Of a stretch of DNA of 64,000 bases, positions 50,843-59,895 are shown in pieces. Source of the stretch: Treponema sp. UBA4873 (GTDB lineage Bacteria; Spirochaetota; Spirochaetia; Treponematales; Treponemataceae); assembly GCA_002399405.1 (NCBI GenBank), contig DHDP01000018.1, positions 249,339-313,338 of the forward strand, given 5' to 3'. The position numbers and the translations under genes were made by a program. The first letter of the stretch is position 1, and the number at the start of each line of letters is the position of its first letter. Under the pieces are notes generated by a model. That model saw nothing but the letters and a program-made list of their open reading frames with translations. It was not told where the DNA came from and did no database searches.

Positions 50843-51913
50843 ATGGAAGCGAAGTCTGTCGGTATTATCGGCGGCGGCGCGTGGGGGACCGGTTTGTCCC
50901 AGGCGCTTGCAAGAGGCGGTCACAAGGTCCTGATGTGGGCCCTTGAACAGGATGTAGCGGATTCCATCAATAAGGAACACGAGAACAAGCGGTATCTGCC
51001 GGGGTATCCGCTGTCGGAAAACCTTACCGTTACCACCGACATTACGGAGGCCGCGGTGAATAAGGAATTCCTCATAATAGCTTCTCCGTCGCTTTATCTG
51101 GCGAGCACAATCAGAAAAATCACGGCCGTTCCGAACATTGCCGACGGCTCGACATGCATCGCGGCCTTAACAAAAGGATTCGTTCCGGGAAACGACGGTC
51201 CGAAGCTCGTGCTTGAGACGATCGAGAATGTGCTGCCGGGTATTTACAAAGGCTGCACCGTGTACATCTCCGGTCCGAGCCACGCGGAGGAAGTCGCGCT
51301 TGGGAAAATCACCGGCCTTATAGCCGCTTGCGAAAATCCGCGCAATTCCATCAAAGTGCGCGAGCTGCTCCGCGTGCCGGGCATTCTTCCGTTCTCGTCG
51401 TTCGACGTCGTCGGCGTGCAGATATGCGCGGCCGCAAAGAACATCATCGCCGTCGTGTACGGCGCCATGGATGCGCTTGCGGAAACGTCGGATCAGTTCG
51501 GCGACAACGCCGAATCGCTGCTCATGGCAGCGGGCCTCAACGAGATTCAGACTCTCGGCTTTGCGATGGGCGCCACTCACGCGGAAACGTTCACTTCGAT
51601 CGCCGGCGTCGGCGACCTCGACGTTACGTGCAAGAGTAAATACGGACGCAACAGGCGGTTCGGACAGGACCTTATCAAAAAAGACATAATGTCGCAGTTC
51701 AAAAATCTCGACGACCTGATTGCGAACATCAGCAGACTCGGGTATCTTTCCGAAGGTGCCGTCGCGTGCAAATACGTGCATGAAATCGCCCTGAAAAAGA
51801 ATCTCAAGCTTACTATCTGCGACGGTTTGTACAGAATCCTTAACAAGGAAATGAAGCCGCTTGATTTTATTAATCAGCTGCTCGCGCTCTCACAGGAAAA
51901 AGCTCATGCTTGA
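50843..51913 (+). CDS. gpsA: Glycerol-3-phosphate dehydrogenase [NAD(P)+]
   Basis: 356 residues. Reduces dihydroxyacetone phosphate to sn-glycerol 3-phosphate for phospholipid synthesis. Rossmann loop GIIGGGAWGTGLSQALA (about 8-24), YISGPSHAEEVALGK (the GPS/T-F-AxE motif), the catalytic lysine region CAAAKNIIAVVYGAMDAL, and AGVGDLDVTCKSKYGRNRRFG for substrate binding. RBS AAGAAGG upstream. Overlaps ffh by 8 bp. Confidence 0.95.
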   Translation: MEAKSVGIIGGGAWGTGLSQALARGGHKVLMWALEQDVADSINKEHENKRYLPGYPLSENLTVTTDITEAAVNKEFLIIASPSLYLASTIRKITAVPNIADGSTCIAALTKGFVPGNDGPKLVLETIENVLPGIYKGCTVYISGPSHAEEVALGKITGLIAACENPRNSIKVRELLRVPGILPFSSFDVVGVQICAAAKNIIAVVYGAMDALAETSDQFGDNAESLLMAAGLNEIQTLGFAMGATHAETFTSIAGVGDLDVTCKSKYGRNRRFGQDLIKKDIMSQFKNLDDLIANISRLGYLSEGAVACKYVHEIALKKNLKLTICDGLYRILNKEMKPLDFINQLLALSQEKAHA

Positions 51914-53294
51914 AAAACTGACGAATACTTTCAGCTCAATCATTCAGACGGTGAGCGGTAAATCGACAATCACCGAAAAGAACATCGAGGATACAGTCGG
52001 GCAGATTAAGATGGCGCTTCTTGAGGCGGACGTGAATCTCCGCGTCGTGCGCCGTTTTGTCAACAGCACGATTGAAGAGGCGAAGGGTGAAAAAGTTCTC
52101 CGCGCCGTCGATCCCGGTCAGCAGTTCGTCAAAATTATTTACGACAAACTCGTCGCCATGCTCGGCGACGAAAAGACCGACCTGCACCTGAAAGGGCCCG
52201 ATACGCAGTCGGTAATCCTTATGCTCGGTCTTCAGGGCGCCGGTAAAACAACGGCGGCCCACAAGCTTGCGTACCGCCTTTCGAAAGACGGACGGAAGCC
52301 GCTGCTTGCGGCATGCGACCTCGTGCGTCCCGCCGCCGTCGAACAGCTCGTGCAGCTCGGTGCGAAAATAAACGTTCCCGTGTATAAAGAAGACACGAAG
52401 GACGCCGTGAAGGTTGCCCGGAACGCGGTGGACTACGCGGCGAAAAACGGATTCGACACCGTCATCGTCGATACGGCGGGACGTCTGCAGATCGACGACG
52501 CGATGATGGGCGAGCTTGTCAGCATCAAAAAGTCGGTAAAACCCGACGAAGTGATTCTCGTCGCCGACGCGATGACGGGCCAGAACGCAGTGGACATTGC
52601 GCAGACGTTCGACGAAAAACTCGGTCTTACCGGCGTTATTCTGACGAAGTTCGATTCCGACGCCCGCGGCGGCGCTGCTCTTTCGCTCAAGTCGATGACG
52701 GGGAAACCGATTCTGTTCATCGGCACGGGCGAGAAAACCGAAGACCTCGAAGTGTTCCATCCCGACCGCATTGCGAGCCGTATTCTCGGAATGGGCGACA
52801 TCGTATCGCTCGTCGAAAAGGCGCAGGAGACTGTCGACCAGGAAGAGGCGCTCAAGCTTCAGAAAAAGATGGCGCGCAACGAGTTCACGCTCGACGACAT
52901 GCTTGCCCAGTTCCAGCAGGTTAAAAAAATGGGCAATATGCAGCAGCTCATGGAGATGATGCCGGGCCTCGCGCAGCAGATGCAGGGGCGCGACATAGAC
53001 ACGGGCGGCATGAAGAAGCAGGAAGCGATCATTCAGTCGATGACCAGGAAAGAGCGCGCGAACTATCTGATAATCGGTCCGAGCCGCCGGAAGCGTATCG
53101 CAAAAGGTTCCGGCACGTCGGTCGCCGACGTGAACAAGCTGCTGAAGCAGTTTGAGAAGACGAAGCTTGCGATGAAAAAACTGAGCCGCAACCGCGGCAT
53201 GCAGACACAGCTCATGAATCAGCTCGGCGGCGGTTCCCAGCTTGATATGGAAGCGCTGGCAAAAAAATTCGGCGGAAAGATTCCCCGGTTTTAG
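51906..53294 (+). CDS. ffh: Signal recognition particle protein Ffh
   Basis: A 462-residue SRP54 GTPase that targets nascent membrane proteins to the FtsY receptor. N-domain helices (MLEKLTNTFSSIIQTVSGKS), G-domain P-loop GLQGAGKTT (about 107-115), DTAGRLQIDD, TKFDSDARGGAALS and GTGEKTEDLEVF, then the methionine-rich M domain (MGNMQQLMEMMPGLAQQMQG) with the 4.5S RNA-binding GPSRRKRIAKGSGTSVADVN segment. ATG at 51906, inside the end of gpsA, is chosen over an in-frame upstream start because it matches the family N-terminus. Confidence 0.96.
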   Translation: MLEKLTNTFSSIIQTVSGKSTITEKNIEDTVGQIKMALLEADVNLRVVRRFVNSTIEEAKGEKVLRAVDPGQQFVKIIYDKLVAMLGDEKTDLHLKGPDTQSVILMLGLQGAGKTTAAHKLAYRLSKDGRKPLLAACDLVRPAAVEQLVQLGAKINVPVYKEDTKDAVKVARNAVDYAAKNGFDTVIVDTAGRLQIDDAMMGELVSIKKSVKPDEVILVADAMTGQNAVDIAQTFDEKLGLTGVILTKFDSDARGGAALSLKSMTGKPILFIGTGEKTEDLEVFHPDRIASRILGMGDIVSLVEKAQETVDQEEALKLQKKMARNEFTLDDMLAQFQQVKKMGNMQQLMEMMPGLAQQMQGRDIDTGGMKKQEAIIQSMTRKERANYLIIGPSRRKRIAKGSGTSVADVNKLLKQFEKTKLAMKKLSRNRGMQTQLMNQLGGGSQLDMEALAKKFGGKIPRF

Positions 53295-53330
53295 GCTGAT
53301 AAAGCCGGCGCAGCGCCGGAATGCTTGACC

Positions 53331-54065
53331 CTATTTGACTGTTATTACCGACGCGACGCGTCCGTCTGCGGTGTACGCTTTATGCGGATTCGTTCTGTCG
53401 GTGAGCGCTTTCATCCCCGAATAATACGTATAATAATACGTTCCGGCAGGAAGCGGAAGATTCAGTTCGTAGAATCCCGGAGCAGTTTCCCTCATTTCGT
53501 AAATCCACGGATCCCAGTTTGTAAATGTGCCTGCAAGGTAAATGTTCTGTCCCGTCGTTCCCTTGTAGATAAAGCGGACGGCATTTTCTTTCGTGACGGC
53601 AGTTTCGGGAGGTGTCGTCGTGCTGAACGTAAAACGCGAGAGCAGAATGCCCGTGTTTTCGTCGTAATATTTATCCGGATTGAGCGGATCAGTCGTCCAC
53701 AGGCCGTCCACGATAAGCCGGTAGGAGACAGACTGAATATGTTTCGGGCGGTCGAGAATGTAGAACATAAGCGAATCCGTCACTTTTCCGTCCGCATCGC
53801 GAGTTTTTCTGATGCGGAACGGATGAATCGTTTTGTATCCTTCGAAACTGAACGCAATGCCGGTGAAACGTGAATCGGCTTTTGCGGTGAATACGACGGA
53901 ATTATCCGATTCGTACGGAGCGCCGACACCTGAAATTTCGAGGACAGTATTGTTGTATACATACCGTTCGTCCGTGTCGTTCGGGTCGGGGACCGCGTCT
54001 GAGCCTGCCGCGAAAACCGATGCTGAAATGAGCAGCGCACCGAGAAATGCAAGTAAACGTTTCAT
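53331..54065 (-). CDS. Exported protein with C-terminal glycogen-binding-like (CBM48/AMPK-type) domain
   Basis: 244 residues. Signal peptide (about 1-20, ending VFA). The middle part is beta-rich and unassigned; the C-terminal 80 residues resemble an early-set/CBM48 domain: VRFIYKGTTGQNIYLAGTFTNWDPWIYEMRETAPGFYELNLPLPAGTYYYTY. Such domains bind alpha-glucan or act as protein-interaction modules. No catalytic domain is attached, so it may be a periplasmic binding or structural protein. It converges on ffh. Similar small exported proteins occur in treponemes, from memory. Confidence 0.65.
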   Translation of the reverse strand: MKRLLAFLGALLISASVFAAGSDAVPDPNDTDERYVYNNTVLEISGVGAPYESDNSVVFTAKADSRFTGIAFSFEGYKTIHPFRIRKTRDADGKVTDSLMFYILDRPKHIQSVSYRLIVDGLWTTDPLNPDKYYDENTGILLSRFTFSTTTPPETAVTKENAVRFIYKGTTGQNIYLAGTFTNWDPWIYEMRETAPGFYELNLPLPAGTYYYTYYSGMKALTDRTNPHKAYTADGRVASVITVK

Positions 54066-54096
54066 ACTTTTTTTATCGGCAGCTTTATATCGTAGA

Positions 54097-54118
54097 TTTA
54101 CATAAATCTCAATGTAAA
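54097..54118. promoter_or_regulatory. Inverted repeat in the divergent intergenic region
   Basis: TTTACAT (54097-54103) and ATGTAAA (54112-54118) with an 8-bp spacer, between the divergent genes at 54065 and 54261: a possible operator. The rest of the 195-bp gap holds the promoter listed next. Confidence 0.35.
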
Positions 54119-54205
54119 GTCCGGCGCAAAACTAACCGTTATTATACATAAGAAGCAGGGGAAACGATGAATATTGCATCGGAATTTATCAGCGGTTCCC
54201 AATAC

Positions 54206-54235
54206 TTGTAATTACCCCGATTTTAGGGGTAAAAT
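54206..54235 (+). promoter_or_regulatory. Promoter with internal palindrome for the TPR gene
   Basis: TTGTAA (54206-54211), 18-bp spacer, TAAAAT (54230-54235). TTACCCC (54212-54218) and GGGGTAA (54226-54232) form an inverted repeat filling the spacer, so it may be repressor-controlled. Confidence 0.5.
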
Positions 54236-54260
54236 ATCAACGGTGGAAAAGTAATACGGT

Positions 54261-57200
54261 ATGCCGGGTTTAAGTCAGCTAAAAAAATTCAACTCTGATA
54301 TTCTTGCTCTTGGTAAAGAAACCGAACTCCGTGCGTCCCGCGGTGAAAAAACCGTCGTCGTTCCCGTTCCGAAAACAGTAAAAGATACGGATGATTCCGA
54401 GGATTTCGTGCTCGGCATGCCCGAAGTCGAAGAGGAAATTTCTTCTTCCGATGAAGAACTTGCCGCTGTCGATGATTTTTCCGATATTACCGGTGAAAGA
54501 ACGTCTCTGCAGGGGGGCGCCGATACCGCGCCGGCTTCCGGGAAAACGACTGTTCCCGACGTTTCCGATCTGCTCAGCCCCATCGCTCAGGGCACGAACG
54601 AGAGCGGCGCCGTTCCCGACCTTTCTCAGTTTATGGAGCCTCCCGAACCTGAGCCTGAGAGCGAGCAGGAACCTCCTTCCGTTGCCGATTTAAACCTTGA
54701 TGATTTATTGAGCAGCACGGGATTCGACGCCGGCGATGAGCAGGCGGAAGAGGCTGCCCCGGAAGAGAAAGAAGGCGGCGCGGAAAAAGTACAACCCGTT
54801 TCCGGTGCTCCTTCCGCGGATTTTGCTGAGCCCGATATTTCACCTGATGCGTTCAATGAACCCGAGGTTTCTGAAGAGCCTGCCGCCCCGCTGGAGCCGG
54901 TACCCGAAGAGCTTCCTGAAGAAAACGAAGCTCTGGGGACAGGTCCCTCCGGTACTGATTTCGATTTTCCCGAACAGACGATAGACATGAATGCGGGGCT
55001 TTTTGATGAAGTCAAAGGGGCCGCCGCACACGCGGAGGAAGTAAAACCCGAACCGCTTCCCGGAGCTGATACGCAGCAGCCCCCTGAACAGGCGGATCAG
55101 TCCGTTCCCCTTTCCGATTTTTCTTCGGAGAATTTCAATCTTCCTGATTTTGAGGAAAACGCGGCGGAAATTGCATCTGCAGGTGAAGAGAATCCTGACC
55201 TGAATGAAAAACAGCCCGCAGAGGAATCGGAAACGGCGGAAACGCCGCCTGTCCAGGCTTCTGACACAAACGATTTGAATCTTCCAGACATGGGTGCGGA
55301 GGAATTCAATCCGGGCGCATTCGATTTTAATCTTGACGACACCGACGGCGGAAAAGAGTCTTCCGAAGAGATTTCCGAAACGGAGGAAAATGTTCCGCCG
55401 GAGAAATTCGATACGTCGGCGATGGACGGCCTCGACTTCAGCATAAAAGAGACCGACGCGAAACTTGCAGACAATGCGCAGACTGATTTTGAACTCGAAG
55501 ATGGAAACGACTTCAAAAATGAGGGCAGCGATTTCGAAATTCCGGGTTTTTCCGATACTGATACTGTCAAGGAAGATAAGAGCGGCCGTATCAAACTTCC
55601 CACACCTGATTTTACAGGGGCTGCGGAAGGCGACAAACCGGGAAGGAATACGCTCACCGAAGAGCAGTACAGAAGATTTCTTTCGAACCTTTCCGACTAT
55701 CCGCTTAACGTGCGGATTGCGGTCGAAAGCCTTCTCGTAAAAAACGAATTTACCGATGATGCGCAGTTTGAAGTTATAGAAAAGATTCTCAACAGGGTTC
55801 CGTCCCGCCAGATTGCATCCTATCTGGAAAAAATGCTTGATATTTCCATTCCCGTTCCGCGCGATTTTGAGCGCCGTACGGCGGCGGAATACGATACATA
55901 CAAAGCGTCGCTTCAATATCAGCTGCGCAACAGAATCATACCGGGCATTGCTGTCGGTACAGCCGCAGTTCTGCTGGCGTTCGGTCTGTTTCAGTTCGTG
56001 CGGAATTTTGTTTACAAGCCGCTCAGGGCGAACGGTTTGTACAGGGAAGGATATGAACTGCTGCAGGCTGATGCATATCCGCAGTCCGAAATGAAATTCA
56101 ACGACGCAGCGAAATATCAGCTGCAGAAAAAATGGTTCTATAAATATGCGCGCGGCTACCGTTCCCACAAGCAGTATCAGCGTGCCGAAAAAATGTACCG
56201 GAATATTCTTTATTATTTCAACCACGATAAAGACGCGGGCATTGAGTACGCCCGGATGGAATGCGACGATCTTGCAAATTACGAAAAAGCGGAGGAAGTT
56301 GCGAAGCGGGAAGTGCTCGATTACCACATAAACGACGCGGACGGCATTCTTCTGCTCGGCGATATATACCTTGAGTGGGGAACGGAGAAGGACGCGGCAA
56401 AGCTCGAGGATGCCCGCAAACAGTATGCGACGCTCGTGCAGTTGTACGGACAGACTGATTTATACATGTCGCGCATGATGCGTTACTTTATCCGTACGGA
56501 CAATCTGCGCGAAGTGCTTGAGCTCAAGGAGCGGTTCTATCCGAAGGAAAAATCGCTCGGAGCAGCGGACTGGACGGAGTTGAGCGGTTACCTGCTCGAC
56601 AAATTGTACGGCGAGCTTGCGCCGTCGGACGAATATTTACGCACGCATATTGAGGACGTGAAGGATATGCTCGTCCGTGCAGTGAAGGCCGATCCGGAAA
56701 ATCCCGGAGCATTATACAATCTGTCGCGGTATTTTGTTCATATGAACAACGGCAATTCCGCTGTGCAGACGCTTGAGCGGACAATCGATGCGTTTAAAAA
56801 ATCCCCGACACGCCGCCGCCGCGACACGTACAAGGAAATAGACTCGTACCGTCTGCTCGGCGAACAGTATGTGAAGCAGAGGGAATATCTCAAAGCGCAG
56901 GAAAGTTATACCGGCGGTATTTCGATTTTTGTCGACGAACAGAACAACAGCGGGTTCGAAGGAAGCGCGCAGATCGGACAGCTGTATGCCGATGCAGGCG
57001 ATATTGATTACTTTATCCGCGGGGATTTGGACAGCGCGTATGACGAATATCTGACTGCGGTAAAGACGGACTATGACACGCCGTCCCTTCATTACCGCAT
57101 AGGCTGTATTGACTACGGACGAAGCGACTACGACAAAGCTGTCGGTTCTTTTATTAAGACGGGCGAAGGCAGGCCGGAGGATAATCATCTGCTTCTCGCA

Positions 57201-57626
57201 ATGGGAAACACGCTTTCACTCCGCGGCGACAACTATGCAGCCCAGGGATATTATGAACGCCTTATAGAGAGTCTCGACGCGGCAAAGGCGCAAAAAGGAC
57301 TGCTTCTGCCGCAGGTACGCGCTGATCAGGCCGAGATCGTAGACATGTATATGAAAGCTTCCAACAATCTCGGCGTTACGCTGTACCGTCAGGCGCGCAG
57401 AACAGGCAGCAGCAGCCTCAATGCAGAGGCGATGGTTCAGCTTTCCACGTCGATGCGCGCCTGGGATGCAATGACGCGCAATCAGGTAACAATGGTGCGT
57501 CTCGGCGGAAGCAATCTGGCCGAGCAGAATATGAAATATATGAGTCATCCGGTGCCGGATTATGAACCGGCAATCTATACGGACATACCGCGCATTTTGA
57601 GCGGAGAAGAGGAACTTTCTCAATGA
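54261..57626 (+). CDS. Large membrane protein: acidic disordered N-terminus, one TM helix, C-terminal TPR domain
   Basis: 1121 residues without signal peptide. Residues about 20-465 are extremely acidic and Pro/Glu/Asp/Ser-rich, with a loosely repeated short motif in which F, L/I and P sit among acids (DFDFPEQTIDM, ENFNLPDFEEN, DLNLPDMGAEEF, SDFEIPGFSD). One membrane helix lies at about 558-580 (IPGIAVGTAAVLLAFGLFQFV). The C-terminal 540 residues are tetratricopeptide-like helices (EGYELLQADAYPQSEMKFNDAA, YRSHKQYQRAEKMYRNILYYF, SLHYRIGCIDYGRSDYDKAVGSF). The orientation suggests a cytoplasmic acidic arm and periplasmic TPRs. Probably a scaffold, perhaps for envelope or motility machinery; no function assigned. 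Overlaps the next gene by 4 bp. Confidence 0.75.
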   Translation: MPGLSQLKKFNSDILALGKETELRASRGEKTVVVPVPKTVKDTDDSEDFVLGMPEVEEEISSSDEELAAVDDFSDITGERTSLQGGADTAPASGKTTVPDVSDLLSPIAQGTNESGAVPDLSQFMEPPEPEPESEQEPPSVADLNLDDLLSSTGFDAGDEQAEEAAPEEKEGGAEKVQPVSGAPSADFAEPDISPDAFNEPEVSEEPAAPLEPVPEELPEENEALGTGPSGTDFDFPEQTIDMNAGLFDEVKGAAAHAEEVKPEPLPGADTQQPPEQADQSVPLSDFSSENFNLPDFEENAAEIASAGEENPDLNEKQPAEESETAETPPVQASDTNDLNLPDMGAEEFNPGAFDFNLDDTDGGKESSEEISETEENVPPEKFDTSAMDGLDFSIKETDAKLADNAQTDFELEDGNDFKNEGSDFEIPGFSDTDTVKEDKSGRIKLPTPDFTGAAEGDKPGRNTLTEEQYRRFLSNLSDYPLNVRIAVESLLVKNEFTDDAQFEVIEKILNRVPSRQIASYLEKMLDISIPVPRDFERRTAAEYDTYKASLQYQLRNRIIPGIAVGTAAVLLAFGLFQFVRNFVYKPLRANGLYREGYELLQADAYPQSEMKFNDAAKYQLQKKWFYKYARGYRSHKQYQRAEKMYRNILYYFNHDKDAGIEYARMECDDLANYEKAEEVAKREVLDYHINDADGILLLGDIYLEWGTEKDAAKLEDARKQYATLVQLYGQTDLYMSRMMRYFIRTDNLREVLELKERFYPKEKSLGAADWTELSGYLLDKLYGELAPSDEYLRTHIEDVKDMLVRAVKADPENPGALYNLSRYFVHMNNGNSAVQTLERTIDAFKKSPTRRRRDTYKEIDSYRLLGEQYVKQREYLKAQESYTGGISIFVDEQNNSGFEGSAQIGQLYADAGDIDYFIRGDLDSAYDEYLTAVKTDYDTPSLHYRIGCIDYGRSDYDKAVGSFIKTGEGRPEDNHLLLAMGNTLSLRGDNYAAQGYYERLIESLDAAKAQKGLLLPQVRADQAEIVDMYMKASNNLGVTLYRQARRTGSSSLNAEAMVQLSTSMRAWDAMTRNQVTMVRLGGSNLAEQNMKYMSHPVPDYEPAIYTDIPRILSGEEELSQ

Positions 57627-58243
57627 TTTCTGACGAAACCAGCCGTGAAGTAATCAGAAAACAGTACCGCAACAGTATCATAAAGGAACTTTTCCGAAAA
57701 TCGATACACCTGTGCAGCGCGCTTGTTCCGGCGCTGCTTGCCGCCGCGTACCGGCCGGTGTTTGCGCTTCTTTTTGCGGCTCTTATCATATATGTCGTCT
57801 CGGAACTGCTCCGCATGCGCGGCGTTGAAGTCCCCGTGATAGCGCGGGTGACGGAAATCGCAGCCCGTAAACGGGACGAGAACAAATTTGTGCTTGGTCC
57901 GGTAACGCTCGTTCTCGGCATTATGGCGACAGCGTTTCTGTGGCAGCCTGAAGCGGCCTGCATCGGTATTTACGCTCTTGCGTTCGGCGACGGGCTTGCG
58001 AGCCTGGGCGGAAAATTATTCGGCCGCATCCGCATTCCATTTACGCACGGCAAAACGGCGGCCGGCAGCATCATCTGCTTTACGGCTGTGTTCTGTTCCG
58101 CGTTTGCAGTATGCGGAACTGCGCGTACTGCGCTCGTTCTTGCCTGTACGGCGATGGTCGTTGAGGTACTGCCGCTCGGCGACTTCGACAATATTGTTAT
58201 TCCGGTGCTTATCGGCGGACTGGCTCAGCTGCTACTTCCATAA
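57623..58243 (+). CDS. CTP-dependent lipid kinase-like membrane protein (dolichol/phytol/DAG kinase family)
   Basis: A 206-residue polytopic membrane protein. RKSIHLCSALVPALLAAA (about 24-41) and AFGDGLASLGGKLFGRIRIPFTHGKTAAGS (about 118-147) match the SEC59/DGK1/VTE5 family of CTP-dependent polyprenol, phytol and diacylglycerol kinases, related to phosphatidate cytidylyltransferases. It should phosphorylate a lipid alcohol in the inner membrane; the substrate is unknown. Translationally coupled to the TPR protein (ATGA). Its end overlaps the converging membrane-protein gene by 12 bp. Confidence 0.78.
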   Translation: MISDETSREVIRKQYRNSIIKELFRKSIHLCSALVPALLAAAYRPVFALLFAALIIYVVSELLRMRGVEVPVIARVTEIAARKRDENKFVLGPVTLVLGIMATAFLWQPEAACIGIYALAFGDGLASLGGKLFGRIRIPFTHGKTAAGSIICFTAVFCSAFAVCGTARTALVLACTAMVVEVLPLGDFDNIVIPVLIGGLAQLLLP

Positions 58244-59047
58244 ATACTGACGGTGCAGGCTTCCGAGATATACCGCGGTACCGGCAAAAAGCAGAACTGC
58301 ACCGACAACTGCGGCAGGGTATGACGACGCATAGCAGCATACTTCATATCCTGCAGCAAGCGCGAGAAAACCGTACGGAGCTTTTTCCCTGCTTCCCAAC
58401 GTAAATGAATTAATAAAAAGAGAGACCGCGGTCGCGGCAAGTATGAGTATCCGCATAATCAGGAATGCCCGGCCTTCTCCCCAGCGGACACAGCAGTTGG
58501 GAAGAACGACCGCCGTGTCGAGCGGAATAAGAAGCGCCGTCATGATTGACACGACGAGCAGAATAATGAGATTCCGTTCGACATACTGCCGCTGTTCGGT
58601 ACCGCTGAAAACGGCGTCGAAAAGGAGCGCGAGCGGGGCGAGCGTACGGCCGAAAAGTACGATTCGTCCGGTGAACACGAGAAACGTCGAAAGAGAATGC
58701 CAGAGGTCGAACAGCGGAATGCAAAGACGCACCGATTCGGTCAGACATCCGCAGAGAAACAGAGCGAAATAGATGATTTCAGTGGACTGCGTTTTTTCAA
58801 ACTGAACGTACAGGTAATATACTGAAGCGGAAACATATACGAGGAATATAAAAAGCGAAAGAACGACCGCGCTGAAGCTGTATCCTTTTATGAAAAATCC
58901 CGGCTGGCGCTGATCAAAGAACGAATCGGGGGCAGTAAACGTACCTTTATACAAATTATAGAAGAGAAGCGTTGCGTCGGTGAGCAGCAGACAGAGAGAA
59001 ATAATAAGGAGCAGCAGCAGCAGTAAGTTTCTGGACTTGATCGTCAT
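58232..59047 (-). CDS. Unassigned integral membrane protein
   Basis: 271 residues with about seven hydrophobic segments, starting MTIKSRNLLLLLLLIISLCLLL. I do not recognise a family. The layout (one N-terminal helix, an outside loop with TAPDSFFDQRQPGFF, then six to seven helices) resembles 7TM sensor proteins but no output domain is attached. The ATG at 59047 is chosen over an upstream TTG (59071) because TATCAT (plus 59059-59054) lies 6 nt before it with TTTACT 17 bp further, giving a leaderless promoter. Divergent from the DUF2259 gene. Confidence 0.7.
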   Translation of the reverse strand: MTIKSRNLLLLLLLIISLCLLLTDATLLFYNLYKGTFTAPDSFFDQRQPGFFIKGYSFSAVVLSLFIFLVYVSASVYYLYVQFEKTQSTEIIYFALFLCGCLTESVRLCIPLFDLWHSLSTFLVFTGRIVLFGRTLAPLALLFDAVFSGTEQRQYVERNLIILLVVSIMTALLIPLDTAVVLPNCCVRWGEGRAFLIMRILILAATAVSLFINSFTLGSREKAPYGFLALAAGYEVCCYASSYPAAVVGAVLLFAGTAVYLGSLHRQYLWK

Positions 59048-59053
59048 GTTGAA

Positions 59054-59082
59054 ATGATACCTGTAACACAAATAATAGTAAA
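59054..59082 (-). promoter_or_regulatory. Promoter of the unassigned membrane protein, predicted leaderless
   Basis: Minus strand: TTTACT (59082-59077), 17-bp spacer, TATCAT (59059-59054), 6 nt to the ATG at 59047. Confidence 0.55.
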
Positions 59083-59127
59083 GAGTTGCATTTTAAATTC
59101 CGAAAATGTAATCGTAGTGGAGGAAAT

Positions 59128-59835
59128 ATGAAAAAGCTTATTATTACCGGCCTTCTGCTTGCTGCCTGCCTGTTTTCAGTATCTGCAGGGGACGCTGCCG
59201 TTCTTGTTGATACGGGATTTTCTTCAGACGGGAATGTATACGTTTTCGGCGAATACGGAAGGACAGATAAATCATTTCAGGGCTGGGCGGAAATATATGC
59301 GGTGAACATCGGAAAGAACGATTTTGTTCCGGGCGAAGTGTTCAGAACGAAGCCGTCCGCCGTGACTGCCGGAAAATCGGGACGTGAAGTGTACGATGCG
59401 CTTGCCGGCAGAAGCTATTTTACAACGAAAAAATACAACTGCGAAAAAACAGGACCCGATCAGGTGCTTTATATTTGCGGCGATGATGAGAAAACCGGTA
59501 CGGAAGAGATAGTGTTCAAGGATTTTGCCGGCGTCATCGGGGACACGGCCACATATCATATTCGTCTGATTCCGACAGTGGAAGGGAGCGGAACGGCCGT
59601 AAAATCGTCTTTTTACATTATGATGGAAAAGCAGAACGAAAACGGCGAAGTGCTCAGCAGACAGAAAATAGGCTCGCCTGACGTTGTCCGCAAAGGCGTC
59701 ACCGGATACAAAATCGAGCGCATCAGCTGCGACAAGTCAGGCACAAGTCTCGTCTTCATCATCGAGAAGACAATGCAGGATTCGACGGGCGTCCTTATCC
59801 GCTACATGGTTGAAGCTGCAAAGACTGTTAAATAA
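59128..59835 (+). CDS. Predicted secreted protein, DUF2259-like
   Basis: 235 residues with a signal peptide (about 1-20, ending VSA). The opening VDTGFSSDGNVYVFGEYGRTDKSFQGWAEIYAVNIGKNDFV matches the pattern of DUF2259 secreted proteins (a 'GFS.DG.Y..FEEYG' start), with a beta-rich remainder. No function is known to me. Start at ATG 59128 with GGAGG just upstream; an earlier in-frame TTG (59086) is the T of a -35-like TTGCAT and is rejected. Confidence 0.68.
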   Translation: MKKLIITGLLLAACLFSVSAGDAAVLVDTGFSSDGNVYVFGEYGRTDKSFQGWAEIYAVNIGKNDFVPGEVFRTKPSAVTAGKSGREVYDALAGRSYFTTKKYNCEKTGPDQVLYICGDDEKTGTEEIVFKDFAGVIGDTATYHIRLIPTVEGSGTAVKSSFYIMMEKQNENGEVLSRQKIGSPDVVRKGVTGYKIERISCDKSGTSLVFIIEKTMQDSTGVLIRYMVEAAKTVK

Positions 59836-59895
59836 TAATCAGTGCGAAGCGGAACGACGGCCGTACAAAATCAAATCGTGTGCAGCCGCCTTTTT

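Noticed and set aside
53297..53312. Hairpin CCGGCG-CAG-CGCCGG after ffh as an intrinsic terminator
   Set aside because: No T run follows on either strand, so termination is not supported; it may simply be a G+C-rich palindrome.
54840..56327. 495-codon antisense frame over the acidic TPR gene
   Set aside because: It is the complement of Glu/Asp-rich codons (giving Phe/Arg/Ile); no independent signals.
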